Source: Conus ventricosus (taxonomy: Eukaryota > Mollusca > Gastropoda > Neogastropoda > Conidae). Taken from it: a stretch of DNA of 64,000 nt. Location of the stretch: positions 80,892,375-80,956,374 of the forward strand of contig CM031611.1 in the NCBI GenBank assembly GCA_018398815.1. Reading direction: 5' to 3'. The position numbers were made by a program, and so were the translations under genes. The notes beneath the pieces are model-generated. The model searched no databases, had not been told where the DNA came from, and was given only the letters and a program-made list of their open reading frames with translations. The stretch's first letter is position 1. Every line of letters starts with the position of its first letter. This document shows, in pieces, positions 35,171-47,100 of the stretch.

Positions 35171-38100
35171 AGACTGGAGGTACTGACAGCACTGGCCATG
35201 TCAAGAGATGACATGACCCAGGAACACTCTGTTGAGGCTCTGTCTGAGATACTGACCATCCCATCCATTCAGGTGTCTTTTTACTGTTACTTCACCATCA
35301 GGTGTCTTGATTGTTATTTTACCATCCAAGTGTCTTATTACTGCAAATTCACTACCCTTATCATCCAGGTGTCTTATTATTGTTATCTTACCACCCAAGT
35401 GTCTTATTACTGCAAATTCACCATCCTTATCATCCAGGTGTCTTATTACTGTTATTTCACCATCAGGTGTCTTGATTGTTATTTTTCCACCCAAGTGTCT
35501 TATTACTGTGAAATCACTATCCTTATCATCCATCCCTCCGGGGGGTTGCGACCTTGTCGTGGTCGGAGGGTTTGCGTGGTCCAGTGATCCCTTAGGCTTT
35601 GCTGGCGGGGGCATCAATACTTGGAGATAGGCTGTTTTTTTCACACTGCTTCTAGGCCTGAGAGGTGCAGATGCTGTTTGGCCTAAGCGTAACGTGGTAA
35701 GGAGTTGATGCCCCTGGTAGGGCTTCCCATGTCAGATAGGCTAAGGGTGAGGATCCTGACTAAGAGTAACGCGCCTTTCTCCTTTCTTGTTTTCTGCCTC
35801 CCTTATTTGGCCCTTTTCTATCTTCGTCTCCCCTTCAAGTCTTCTTTTCCACACTCCTTTTCTCTCTGTGGTCTCCTTAAGATCCGCCGCGTTTGCCGTG
35901 CGGTGCGACCTGTGTCGGAGGGGAATGAGATCCTGGTGATTGAGAGGGCCAGCGCTCTCAACACATCACTTTGGCTCGGACCTCTCCTAGACAGGGAGTA
36001 CACTTTGGCCCGGGTGTACTAATCGGCTCCCCTTCTTGGGGTTGGGTCAAGACGGGCAGTTCCCCAGCTGGCCAAGTAAACCCCTGCAGTGCTCAGCTCT
36101 CTGTTCCCGGGAGTTGAGCATGATCAGGGGGGATAGGGTTGGTTGCTTCTGCTTGTCGTATGTCTCTCCCGAAGCCTGGAAGGGGTCAAGACATTGGTTT
36201 CTTGGCCCTGGCCCCTTAGTTGGACTCCAAGGTGGGTGGGTAAGGGAGGGATGAATTACAATAAATTAAATATGACTTCTTCAAAAAACTACCCCCCCAA
36301 AAGGAAGAGGAAGGCAGTCTCCCCTATTTCAGGGGAATTTGAAACAGACAGTGATTCTGACAGTGAGGTAAGACAGAGGACAGGTTTCTGGGCTTCCTGG
36401 CTCGTGGTGGAAGGGACAGAGCAGGAAAGACCCCTTTCAGCTCTGAGCCCTTTTGCTGTCCAAAAGGGCTTTCATGGTATAGCAGGTGAACCTAGGTCCA
36501 TAAAAAGGTTGAGGAATGGTTCGTTTCTTGTTCAATGTCGATCACAGAAACAATCTGAACAGCTGTTGAAAGCAATAAAACTAGTGGATAGGGAGATCAG
36601 GGTGACTCCCCATAAACAGTTAAATTCATCCAAAGGTGTGATTCGCTGCAGAGATCTAGCGGGTGTCTCAGAGGCAGAAATAAAAACGGAACTGGCGTCC
36701 CAGGGTGTGACGGAGGTGCGCAGGGTGACAGTCAAGAAAGGTGCAGAGAGAGTGGCCACCAACACCCTCTTTCTGACCTTCTGCAACCCTGTGCTGCCTC
36801 CGGTCATCAAAGTCGGCTACCTGATTGTCCGGGTTCAGTTGTACGTTCCGTCCCCGTTGAGGTGCTTCCGATGCCAGAAGTTTGGCCATGTCAGAGACCG
36901 TTGTTCTGGGCAGGAGGTGTGTGGTATTTGCTGCAAGGCAACCCATGATGGGCCGTGTACAGATCCGGCACATTGTGCAAACTGCGGTGGCGACCATCCC
37001 TCCTCTTCACGGAATTGTCCTCTGTGGATTCAGGAATCTGCAATACAAAGGGTTAAGACAGAAAAGAAGATCTCCTTTTTTGAAGCCCGCAAGCAGGTTG
37101 TGGGCAGTCCGTCGCCGACAGCTTCTTCATATGCTTCGGCCGTAAAGAAAGTTCCAACAGTTCCAACTCGGTCAGTCTGCTGTCAGACTGATAACTTTAC
37201 GTTTTCGAAGACATTGCAAGGAAAAACTGTCAGCTCTGGTGGAAGCAGGTCCACCACCTCTCATCCCAAAGTGAGTGCCCCTGGTGGAGGCCAAAAATCC
37301 GCCACCCCTCAGACTGCCCAGCAGTCTACAACATCTGCTGCTGGGCAGATTAAAAAACCAGCACCCCGACCTCGAACTCCTCTGTCCAGTGCCCATGCGG
37401 GCAAGGGAGTTCAACCCAGTGTGGAGATGGTGGAGATAAGGAAGAAACCTCCACCGTCTCCCAAACCCAGACCTACTTCACCTGTTGGCAAGTCTGCCAG
37501 CAGGTCTGCAGATAGTCCAGTGAAATTAAGCAACAAATTTACAGCTTTAGCGGCAGATGTTGAGGAGGAGATGACCTGATCTCTCTCCTTTTCGCCCTCT
37601 GCACCATGGATAATACAATAATCCATTGGAATATCCGTGGTCTAAATTCCAACTTCGAGGAGCTGCAACTTCTGTGTCAATCTATGAAACCTTCTGTCGT
37701 GGCTCTTCAAGAAACCCAAATTCAAAGCCAGAAGACCTTTACTCTTTCTGGCTTTAATATTCTTTCAAAACCTGCACAACCTTCCACGTTGGGACTGTCG
37801 GGCGGTGTTGCCCTTCTCCTTCACAAAACTTTGTTGTATAGTCCTGTCGCTCTGTCTACCTCCCTTCAGGCTGTAGCTGCGAGAGTCACTCTCCACAAGA
37901 CTGTCACAATCTGTTCTCTTTATCTACCTCCATCTGTCCCGGTTTGTCGTCAGGACCTTGTCAGTCTGTTAGGGGAACTTCCTCGACCTTTTTTGCTGTT
38001 GGGTGACTTTAACGGTCACAACCCTCTTTGGGATAGTACCGGTTCGTCATCCAGAGGTCTGCTGATTGAGGATGTCCTTTCGGATTTGGATTTGTGTTGT

Positions 38101-41100
38101 CTGAACGACGGATCTGCAACTTACCTCCATTCTTCCACAGGTTCACTTTCGTGTTTAGATTTGTCGGTTTGTGACCCCTCGCTGGTCCTGGACTATGAGT
38201 GGTCTGTCCATGACGATCTGCACGGAAGTGACCATTTCCCTGTCCTTCTACAACCTGTAATAACTGAACACGTCTCTGTCTCTCAGCATCTCAATTATAA
38301 GAAAGCAAACTGGGATCTCTTTGCAGCCACTGTTTCTAAGGAGTTCCAGGACACTGATTTTTTTCAGAGTCCTGACCCAGCTGAATCACTGACTAACACT
38401 ATGATTAAATGTGCTAAGGCCTGTATTCCAGTGTCTTCCGATAAACTTCAAATGCCAAAAACACCCTGGTTCGATTCAGAATGCCAACAAATTTCCAAAG
38501 TTAGAAAACGGGCTCAGCGTCAGGTATACCAACGACCTTCGGGTCCCAACGCTCGAGCCCATCAGAAACTCCGTGCTAAATCAAGACACACTTTTAAAAT
38601 CAGTAAACGTCGGTCCTGGAGAAGCTTCTGCTCCAGGCTGACATCAAAAACTTCCAAGAAAAAAGTGTGGAACATCATTAAGAAAATCAAAGGGAAGAAC
38701 ACCTGTCCCACTGTGAACCATCTCAAGTTTTCGGATTCTTTAATAACAGAGAAGAAAGCAGTTGCTAATCTGCTTGCTTCAACCATTGAAAAGAATTCCT
38801 CCTCTTCTAATAAATCAGTCACTTTTGTCAAAAACAAAGCCCTAAAAGAAAAATCACCCTGCAACTTTTCATCCGACAACATGGAAGACTACAATCTTCC
38901 TTTCACATTAAACGAGCTGAAATCTGCCTTTCTCTCTTGCAGCGATTCCTCTCCAGGTATAGATGACATTCATTATCAACTATTGAAACATCTTCCGCAA
39001 GAAGGTCTGAACATCCTGTTACAGGTATACAACCACGTGTGGACTACAGGTTGCTTTCCACCCTCTTGGCGGAAAGCCCTCATTATTCCCATCCCCAAAC
39101 CTGGAAAAGATCTTTCTAATCCATCTAACTACCGTCCCATAGCTTTGACCAGCTGGTCTGTAAATTGATGGAAAAAATGGTCAATGCTAGGCTCATGTGG
39201 AAACTCGAAACCGATGGCCTTTTGGCGAAAGAACAGTGTGGTTTCCGCAAACATCGTAGTACAGTTGACCATTTGATTCGTCTGGAATCTACACTTAGGA
39301 ACGCCTTTCTGAACAAACAGCATGCAGTGGCAATTTTCTTTGATTTGGAGAAGGCCTACGATACCACCTGGAAGTCGGGGATACTTTATGATCTCCACGA
39401 TCTGGGTTTTCGAGGTCATCTTCCGCTTTTTATTCAAAATTTTTTGGCAGAACGACAGTTTCAGCTCCGGGTTGGCACCACTCTCTCTGATGTCCACGAG
39501 CAGGAGTTGGGTGTTCCACAGGGGAGCATACTGTCTCCTGCCCTCTTTAGTATTAAAATCAACAACATTGTGAAATCAGTTCAGCAGGGTTTAGACTGCT
39601 CATTGTTTGTGGATGATTTTGCTGTCTACGCAACTGGAAGCCTGTACCCGAGTGTCCAGCGCAGGCTCCAGCTTTGCGTAGATAAAATCCATCGATGGGC
39701 GGATGAAAACGGTTTCACCTTTTCTCCAACAAAGACGCAGTGTATTCACTTCCATAATTTCCGTCAGTTTTTTCCAGATCCTGAACTTCAAGTAGGGAAA
39801 TCTCCCATTCCAGCTGTTAAAGAGGCCAAATTTCTGGGAGTCATTTTTGACCAGAAACTGAACTTTCTCAGCCACATCAAAAACCTCAAAACTTCTTGCC
39901 AGAAAGCTCTGAATATTCTGCGGGTCGTAGCGCACACTGACTGGGGCGCTGATAAGAAAACTTTGCTGCACCTCTACAGAGCCTTGGTCCGTTCCAAACT
40001 GGACTACGGTTGTGCTGTGTACGGCTCCGCAAGACCCTCTTACCTCAAACTCTTGGACCCTATTCACCATCAAGGGCTTCGTCTCTGTCTTGGAGCGTTC
40101 CGCACCACCCCTGTGTACAGCCTGTACGCAGAGGCAGGCGAACCTTCATTGTCCAACCGCAGACTGAAACTGTCTTTAAATTATTATATCCGACTGTTCT
40201 CAGAACCGCAGAATCCTGCCTATGACTGTGTCTTGACCCTCCATTCCAAAGTAAGTTTGAAAACAACCCTAAATGTATTCCGCCGTTTGGTCTTCGTATG
40301 CAGCCTCACGTGCGGAATGCAGGTCTAGACCTGGGAGTAGTTTCCGATTTTTCCAAGTTTCCGGATCAACCTCCGTGGACCTTTTTCACACCAGAGATTC
40401 GTTTCGAACTTGCAGCTTTTCGCAAAGAGTCTACCAGCTCTCTGGTGTACAAGGCACTGTATGCTGACCTCTGTTCGAAATTCCCATCCTATCAAAAAGT
40501 TTTCACTGACGGTTCCAAGTCTGAGGATGGAGTGGCCTGTGCAGCCTACTGCCCTGGGCTCCTTCTCAGATACTGTTGGAACATATACATTCAGATGCTT
40601 CTGTCTATTCTGCTGAACTTACTGCTCTGGTTCTGGCTTTGAAGATAATCTCACATTCTTCAAAGAGGGACTTTCTGGTTCTGTCGGATTCGCTGTCAGC
40701 TTTGGAAGCCATAGCTGGCCGCAACCTTCAGCATCCAGAACTTTTGCATTTCTTTGAACTTTTTAGCAAGTTGAAAGCGGACGGTTACCACATTACTCTT
40801 GTTTGGGTTCCTGGTCATGTTGGCATCGGCGGGAACGAAATGGTTGATCGTTTAGCCAAGAACGCCACAAGAGAGAAACTGTCCAACATTTATATCCCCT
40901 GCTCAGACGTGAAACCCAAAATTAACGATTATGTGAGAGACCTCTGGCAGGAGGATTGGAACACACAGACTAGTAACAAACTTTTTCAGATCCGTCCAAA
41001 CCTTAAGGAGTTCCTCCCATCTACGTCGGGAGGTCATAAAGAGGAAACGGTTCTGTGCCGGCTGCACACCGGCCATTCGTATTTTACCCATTCCTACCTT

Positions 41101-44100
41101 TTAAAGAGTGAAGAAGCTCCGTGGTGCATTCCATGTCATGCGCCACTCACAATGAAACATGTTCTTTTAGAGTGTTGGGACTTGCACGATGTGAGACACA
41201 AACATTTTACGGCGGAGTCCATGAAGATCCTGTTCAGGGATGTTCCGCCTGATGTGATCCTCGAGTTTTTGAGAGAGATTAACATTTTTCATCTGATTTA
41301 AGATTTTACGGCAGAAAGATTTTTAACAAAGTTTCTGGTGCGTTTGTAGATGATGTCATTTAACAAGATGTGTGAAAGGTTGTTTTTTTTTTTTTTTTTT
41401 TAATGACTGGTGAGTTGATTTTAACGTGGTGACAGCCCTGATATGGCCCTCTGCGGTCGGCTGGGCTATAAGCAACATTATCTTATCTTATCTTATCTTA
41501 TCCTTATCATCCAGGTGTCTTATTACTGTTAATTCACCTTCCAGATTAGTGTCTCATTACTGTCATCACACCATTCTGTCTGTCCAGTGTCTTATAAATG
41601 TTATTGCATGATCTAGGACTATAATTGCTGTTATTTCACTATCCAGACACTGTTTTATTGTTTGTCTCAGGATGCATCATGCATGTTGATGTGGAAGGGA
41701 AGACAGTGATGTGATGCTATCAGGATACATCATGTGTGTTGATGTGGAAGGGAAGACGATGATGTGATGCTATCAGGATACATCATGTGTGTTGATGTTA
41801 AAGGGAAGATGATGATGCGATGCTGTCAGGATACATCATGTGTGTTGATGTTAAAGGGAAGATGATGATGCAATGCTATCAGGATACATCATGTGTGTTG
41901 ATGTTAAAGGGAAGACGATGATGTGATGTTTTCCTCAGGATACATCATGTGTGTTGATGTGGAAGGGAAGATGATGATGCGATGCTATCAGGATACATCA
42001 TGTGCGTTGATGTGGAAGGGAAGATGATGATGCGATGTTTTCCTCAGGACACCTTTGTGGAGTCAGGGGTGTGGGAACTCTGATGGCTGTCCTCCATTCC
42101 CCCTCCCCTCGAGCCATGCAAGAAGCTGCCAGCGCCATTTACACCATTGTCGCCGACTCAGAAGAGAACAAAGCCACTGTGGCTGCTGATCGTGGGTAAG
42201 GGTAATATCTGACGTCTTTGTAGAGCACTTCTTTTTTTTTTGTAAGGCGAATTTTATCTGCTCTAAAAAAAAAACAAGGAAGAAAAAAAGAAAAGAAAAA
42301 GATACACCCGATGGCACAGGTAGGACCCAGAGAAAAACTGTCCCCAACCGCCGAACAAACCAGCTGAGAGCAGTCCTGCACCACCCTTGGACGCCTGCGC
42401 CGTGTTCACATAGGGTTAAAGCAAACAAGCAAGTTCACAAGTGAAAGTGTTAAAACAGATGTTTGTATTGAAACGATTAAAAAATGCAGGTCAAAGAGTT
42501 GACACAAGAGGCTCTTGACATCACTTAACACACTCCAACCAGTTGGAAAGATCAGTTTGTGTTGGTAGCGTTATTCTGTGTACACCAAACACTCTAACCA
42601 GCTGGAAAGATCAGTTTGTGTCGGTAGCATTATTCGGTGTACACCAAACACTCTAACCAGTTGGAAAGATCAGTTTGTGTTGGTAGCGTTATTCTGTGTA
42701 CACTAAACACTCTAAAAAGCTGGAAAGATCAGTTTGTGTCGGTAGCGTTATTCGGTGTACACCAAACACTCTAACCAGCTGGAAAGATCAGTTTGTGTCG
42801 GTAGCGTTATTCTGTGTACACCAAACACTCTAACCAGCTGGAAAGATCAGTTTGTGTTGGTAGCGTTATTCTGTGTACACCAAACACTCTAACCGGTTGG
42901 AAAGATCAGTTTGTGTTGGTAGCGTTATTCTGTGTACACCAAACACTCTAACCGGTTGGAAAGATCAGTTTGTGTTGGTAGCGTTATTCTGTGTACACCA
43001 AACACTCTAACCGGTTGGAAAGATCAGTTTGTGTTGGTAGCGTTATTCTGTGTACACCAAGATTTTAGTGCTGCGCTGCATGTATGTAACTGCAGGGTCA
43101 AAGTGAAATACAAAAGAACAGATACAAAAAAGAGTGTAAAGTAATGCTGTTGTTGTTGTCGTACCCTGGCTAAAAGACTCCAGGGATCATCCATACAGCC
43201 GAAGTACTTGAACACTATGGTACAAATGCATCAGCTGGGGATGAGAACATTACGTGTGTGACCGTTTTTGATTACCCCGCCACATGGGCAGCCACACTCC
43301 GACTTCGGGGGATTTTAGAGACTGATAATGTTATGCTAGGAGCTTGTCACAACTGAAGACAATCCCCGCATAACTATGCAGAGCATAACAACATTTTGAT
43401 GTAGCCTTGGTGTTCTAGCCTATGTCAATTAGCCAGACACAGCCTTAAGCCAAGGCAGTAAAGTAATGCTGATTTGAAATGCAGTATGTGAATTTTCGAC
43501 AAATGTGTCTTCTTCGGACATTATCAACAACGGACATAAAAAAAATGCACCAAGCAGTGGTCCACAGATAGCTCTCAGAGTGAGGAAAGCAATGTGCAGT
43601 CTGAATGAGTGATGTGAGTGTGGTACCCTGAGTGTACAGTCTGAATGAGTGATGTGAGTGTAGTACACTGAGTGTACAGTCTGAATGAGTGAATGTGAGT
43701 GTAGTACACTGAGTGTACAGTCTGAATGAGTGATGTGAGTGTAGTACACTGAGTGTACAGTCTGAATGAGTGGTATGAGTGTAGTACCCTGAATGTAGAG
43801 TCTGAATGAGTGATGTGAGTGTAGTACACTGAGTGTACAGTCTGAATGACTGATGTGAGTGTAGTACACTGAGTGTACAGTCTGAATGAGTGAATGTGAG
43901 TGTAGTACACTGAGTGTACAGTCTGAATGAGTGAATGTGAGTGTAGTATACTGAGTGTACAGTCTGAATGAGTTATGTGAGTTTAGTACACTGAGTGTAC
44001 AGTCTGAATGAGTGAATGTGAGTGTAGTATACTGAGTGTACAGTCTGAATGAGTGATGTGAGTGTAGTACACTGAATGTACCGTCTGAATGAGTGAATGT

Positions 44101-47100
44101 GAGTGTAGTACACTGAGTGTACAGTCTGAATGAGTGATGTGAGTGTAGTACACTGAGTGTACAGTCTGAATGAGTGATGTGAGTGTAGTACACTGAGTGT
44201 ACAGTCTGAATGAGTGATGTGAGTGTAGTACACTGAGTGTGCAGTCTGAATGAGTGATGTGAGTGTAGTACACTGAGTGTGCAGTCTGAATGAGTGATGT
44301 GAGTGTAGTACACAGAGTGTACAGTCTGAATGAGTGATGTGAGTGTAGTACACTGAGTGTGCAGTCTGAATGAGTGATGTGAGTGTAGTACACTGAGTGT
44401 ACAGTCTGAATGAGTGATGTGAGTGTAGTACACTGAGCGTACAGTCTGAATGAGTGATGTGAGTGTAGTACACTGAGTGTACAGTCTGAATGAGTGATGT
44501 GAGTGTAGTACACTGAGCGTACAGTCTGAATGAGTGATGTGAGTGTAGTACACTGAGCGTACAGTCTGAATGAGTGATGTGAGTGTAGTACACTGAGTGT
44601 ACAGACTTAATGAGTGATGTGAGTGTGGTACACTGAGTGTACAGTCTGAATGAGTGATGTGAGTGTAGTACACTGAGTGTACAGTCTGAATGAGTGATGT
44701 GAGTGTAGTACACTGAGTGTACAGTCTGAATGAGTGATGTGAGTGTGGTACACTGAGTGTACAGTCTGAATGAGTGATGTGAGTGTGGTACACTGAGTGT
44801 ACAGTCTGAATGAGTGATGTGAGTGTGGTACACTGAGTGTACAGTCTGAATGAGTGAATGTGAGTGTAGTATACTGAGTGTACAGTCTGAATGAGTGACG
44901 TGAGTGTAGTACACTGAGTGTACAGTCTGAATGAGTGATGTGAGTGTAGTACACTGAGTGTACAGTCTGAATGAGTGATGTGAGTGTAGTACCATAGGTG
45001 TACTGTCTGAATGAGTGATGTGAGTGTAGTACACTGAGTGTACAGTCTGAATGAGTGATGTGAGTGTAGTATACTGAGTGTACAGTCTGAATGAGTGATG
45101 TGAGTGTAGTACACTGAGTGTACAGTCTGAATGAGTGATGTGAGTGTAGTACACTGAGTGTACAGTCTGAATGAGTGATGTGAGTGTAGTACACTGAGTG
45201 TGCAGTCTGAATGAGTGATGTGAGTGTAGTACACTGAGTGTACAATCTGAATGAGTGATGTGAGTGTAGTACACTGAGCGTGCAGTCTGAATGAGTGATG
45301 TGAGTGTGGTACCCTGAGTGTACAGACTTAATGAGTGATGTGAGTGTAGTACACTGAGTGTACAGTCTGAATGAGTGATGTGAGTGTAGTACACTGAGTG
45401 TACAGTCTGAATGAGTGATATGAGTGTAGTACACTGAGTGTGCAGTCTGACTGATTGATGTGAGTGTAGTACACTGAGTGCACTGTGTGAATGAGTGATG
45501 TGAGTGTAGTACACTGAGTGTACACTCTGAATGAGTGATGTGAGTGTAGTACACTGAGTGTACAGTCTGAATGAGTGATGTCAGTGTGGTACACTGAGTG
45601 TACAGTCTGAATGAGTGATGTGAGTGTAGTACACTGAGTGTACAGTCTGAATGAGTGATGTGAGTGTAGTACACTGAGTGTACAGTCTGAATGAGCGATG
45701 TGAGTGTAGTACACTGAGCGTACAGTCTGAATGAGTGATGTGAGTGTAGTACACTGAGTGTACAATCTGAATGAGTGATGTGAGTGTAGTACACTGAGCG
45801 TGCAGTCTGAATGAGTGATGTGAGTGTGGTACCCTGAGTGTACAGACTTAATGAGTGATGTGAGTGTAGTACACTGAGTGTACAGTCTGAATGAATGATG
45901 TGAGTGTAGTACACTGAGTGCACTGTGTGAATGAGTGATGTGAGTGTAGTACACTGAGTGTGCAGTCTGAATGAGTGATGTGAGTGTTGTGCACTGAGTG
46001 CACTGTGTGAATGAGTGATGTGAGTGTAGTATACTGAGTGTACAGTCTGAATGAGTGATGTGAGTGTAGTACACTGAGTGTGCAGTCTGAATGAGTGATG
46101 TGAGTGTAGTATACTGAGTGTACAGTTTGAATGAGTGATGTTTGTTGAGTACACTGAGTGTGCAGTCTGAATGAGTGATTTGAGAATAGTACCCTGAATG
46201 TACAGTCTGAATGAGTGATGTGAGTGCTGTGCCATGAGTGTACAGTCTGAATGAGTAATGCGAGGGTAGTAGCTTGAGTGTACAGTCTGAACAAATGATG
46301 TCAGAGTAGTGTGCAGGTACAGAGTAGTGCGCAGATACAGAAGAAAGGAGCACAAACAGTAAAAGAGAAATAATGAGGAAGAACACTGAATGTCGGTGGC
46401 CTGTGCAGGTACAGAGTATTGCACAGGTACAGAAGAAAGGAGCACAAACAATGAAAGAGAAATAATGAGGAAGAACGCTGAATGTCGGTGGCCTGTGCAG
46501 GTACAGAGTAGTGCGCAGGTACAGAAGAAAGGAGCACAAACAATAAAAGAGAAATAATGAGGAAGAACGCTGAATGTCGGTGGCCTGTGCAGAGCACAAA
46601 CAATAAAAGAGAAATAATGAGGAAGAACGCTGAATGTCAGTGGCCTGTGCAGGCTGGAGGATCTGTGTCACGCGGCACACAACGGAACGCTGATGTGTCA
46701 GCGCACCGTGTCCTGTGTCCTGTTGGAGCTGGCCTTCAACCCTGACATCCGGGCCGTCATGGCCAGCCGACGAGGACCAGGTAATCGCTCATTGTCTGCA
46801 GAGATTGGCAGTTTTGTTGTTTGGGTTGGAATGACCGTGTGTCTGAAGTGAAGTCATTATACACAATATGAGTTATGGTGACATGTTAGGGTCACTTGAG
46901 GGGCAAGTGGGGCGAACACCGGTTTTGACTTTGAATCTATTTTGTTTGTATGTGGTGCAGGTAGTTCCAAACAGAAGGCTTATTACTAGGTCCATCATCA
47001 CTAGTCTTTAAACACTGGTTAGGGAAAAATTGTAAATACCCAATTTTTGTGGCCATTTATGTGTTTTTGCATCTCTAATAATTCATGAATTAGTAACTGT

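Larger units (their letters stand above)
35533..41498 (+). mobile_element. Nearly full-length I/Nimb-like non-LTR retrotransposon (5.97 kb)
   Basis: The element starts TCCCTCCGGGGGGTTGCGAC, carries ORF1 (36251-37579) and ORF2 (37606-41301, three frame breaks) and ends in a hairpin plus a (TTATC)n tail. The 15-mer TATCCTTATCATCCA flanks it on both sides (35518-35532 and 41499-41513). Three CCHC knuckles in ORF1, and APE endonuclease, RT and RNase H in ORF2, point to the I/Nimb group. It landed in intron 9 of the UBL-ARM gene, same strand, inside a minisatellite. Confidence 0.93.

Noticed and set aside
35818..36254. Short frames in the LINE 5' region
   Set aside because: They lie in the probable 5'-UTR of the element, before the ORF1 start, and match nothing.
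43429..46680. Minus-strand frames of 450-614 codons
   Set aside because: They lie wholly in the 40-bp minisatellite; all three phases give the same periodic peptide, so openness is a property of the unit.
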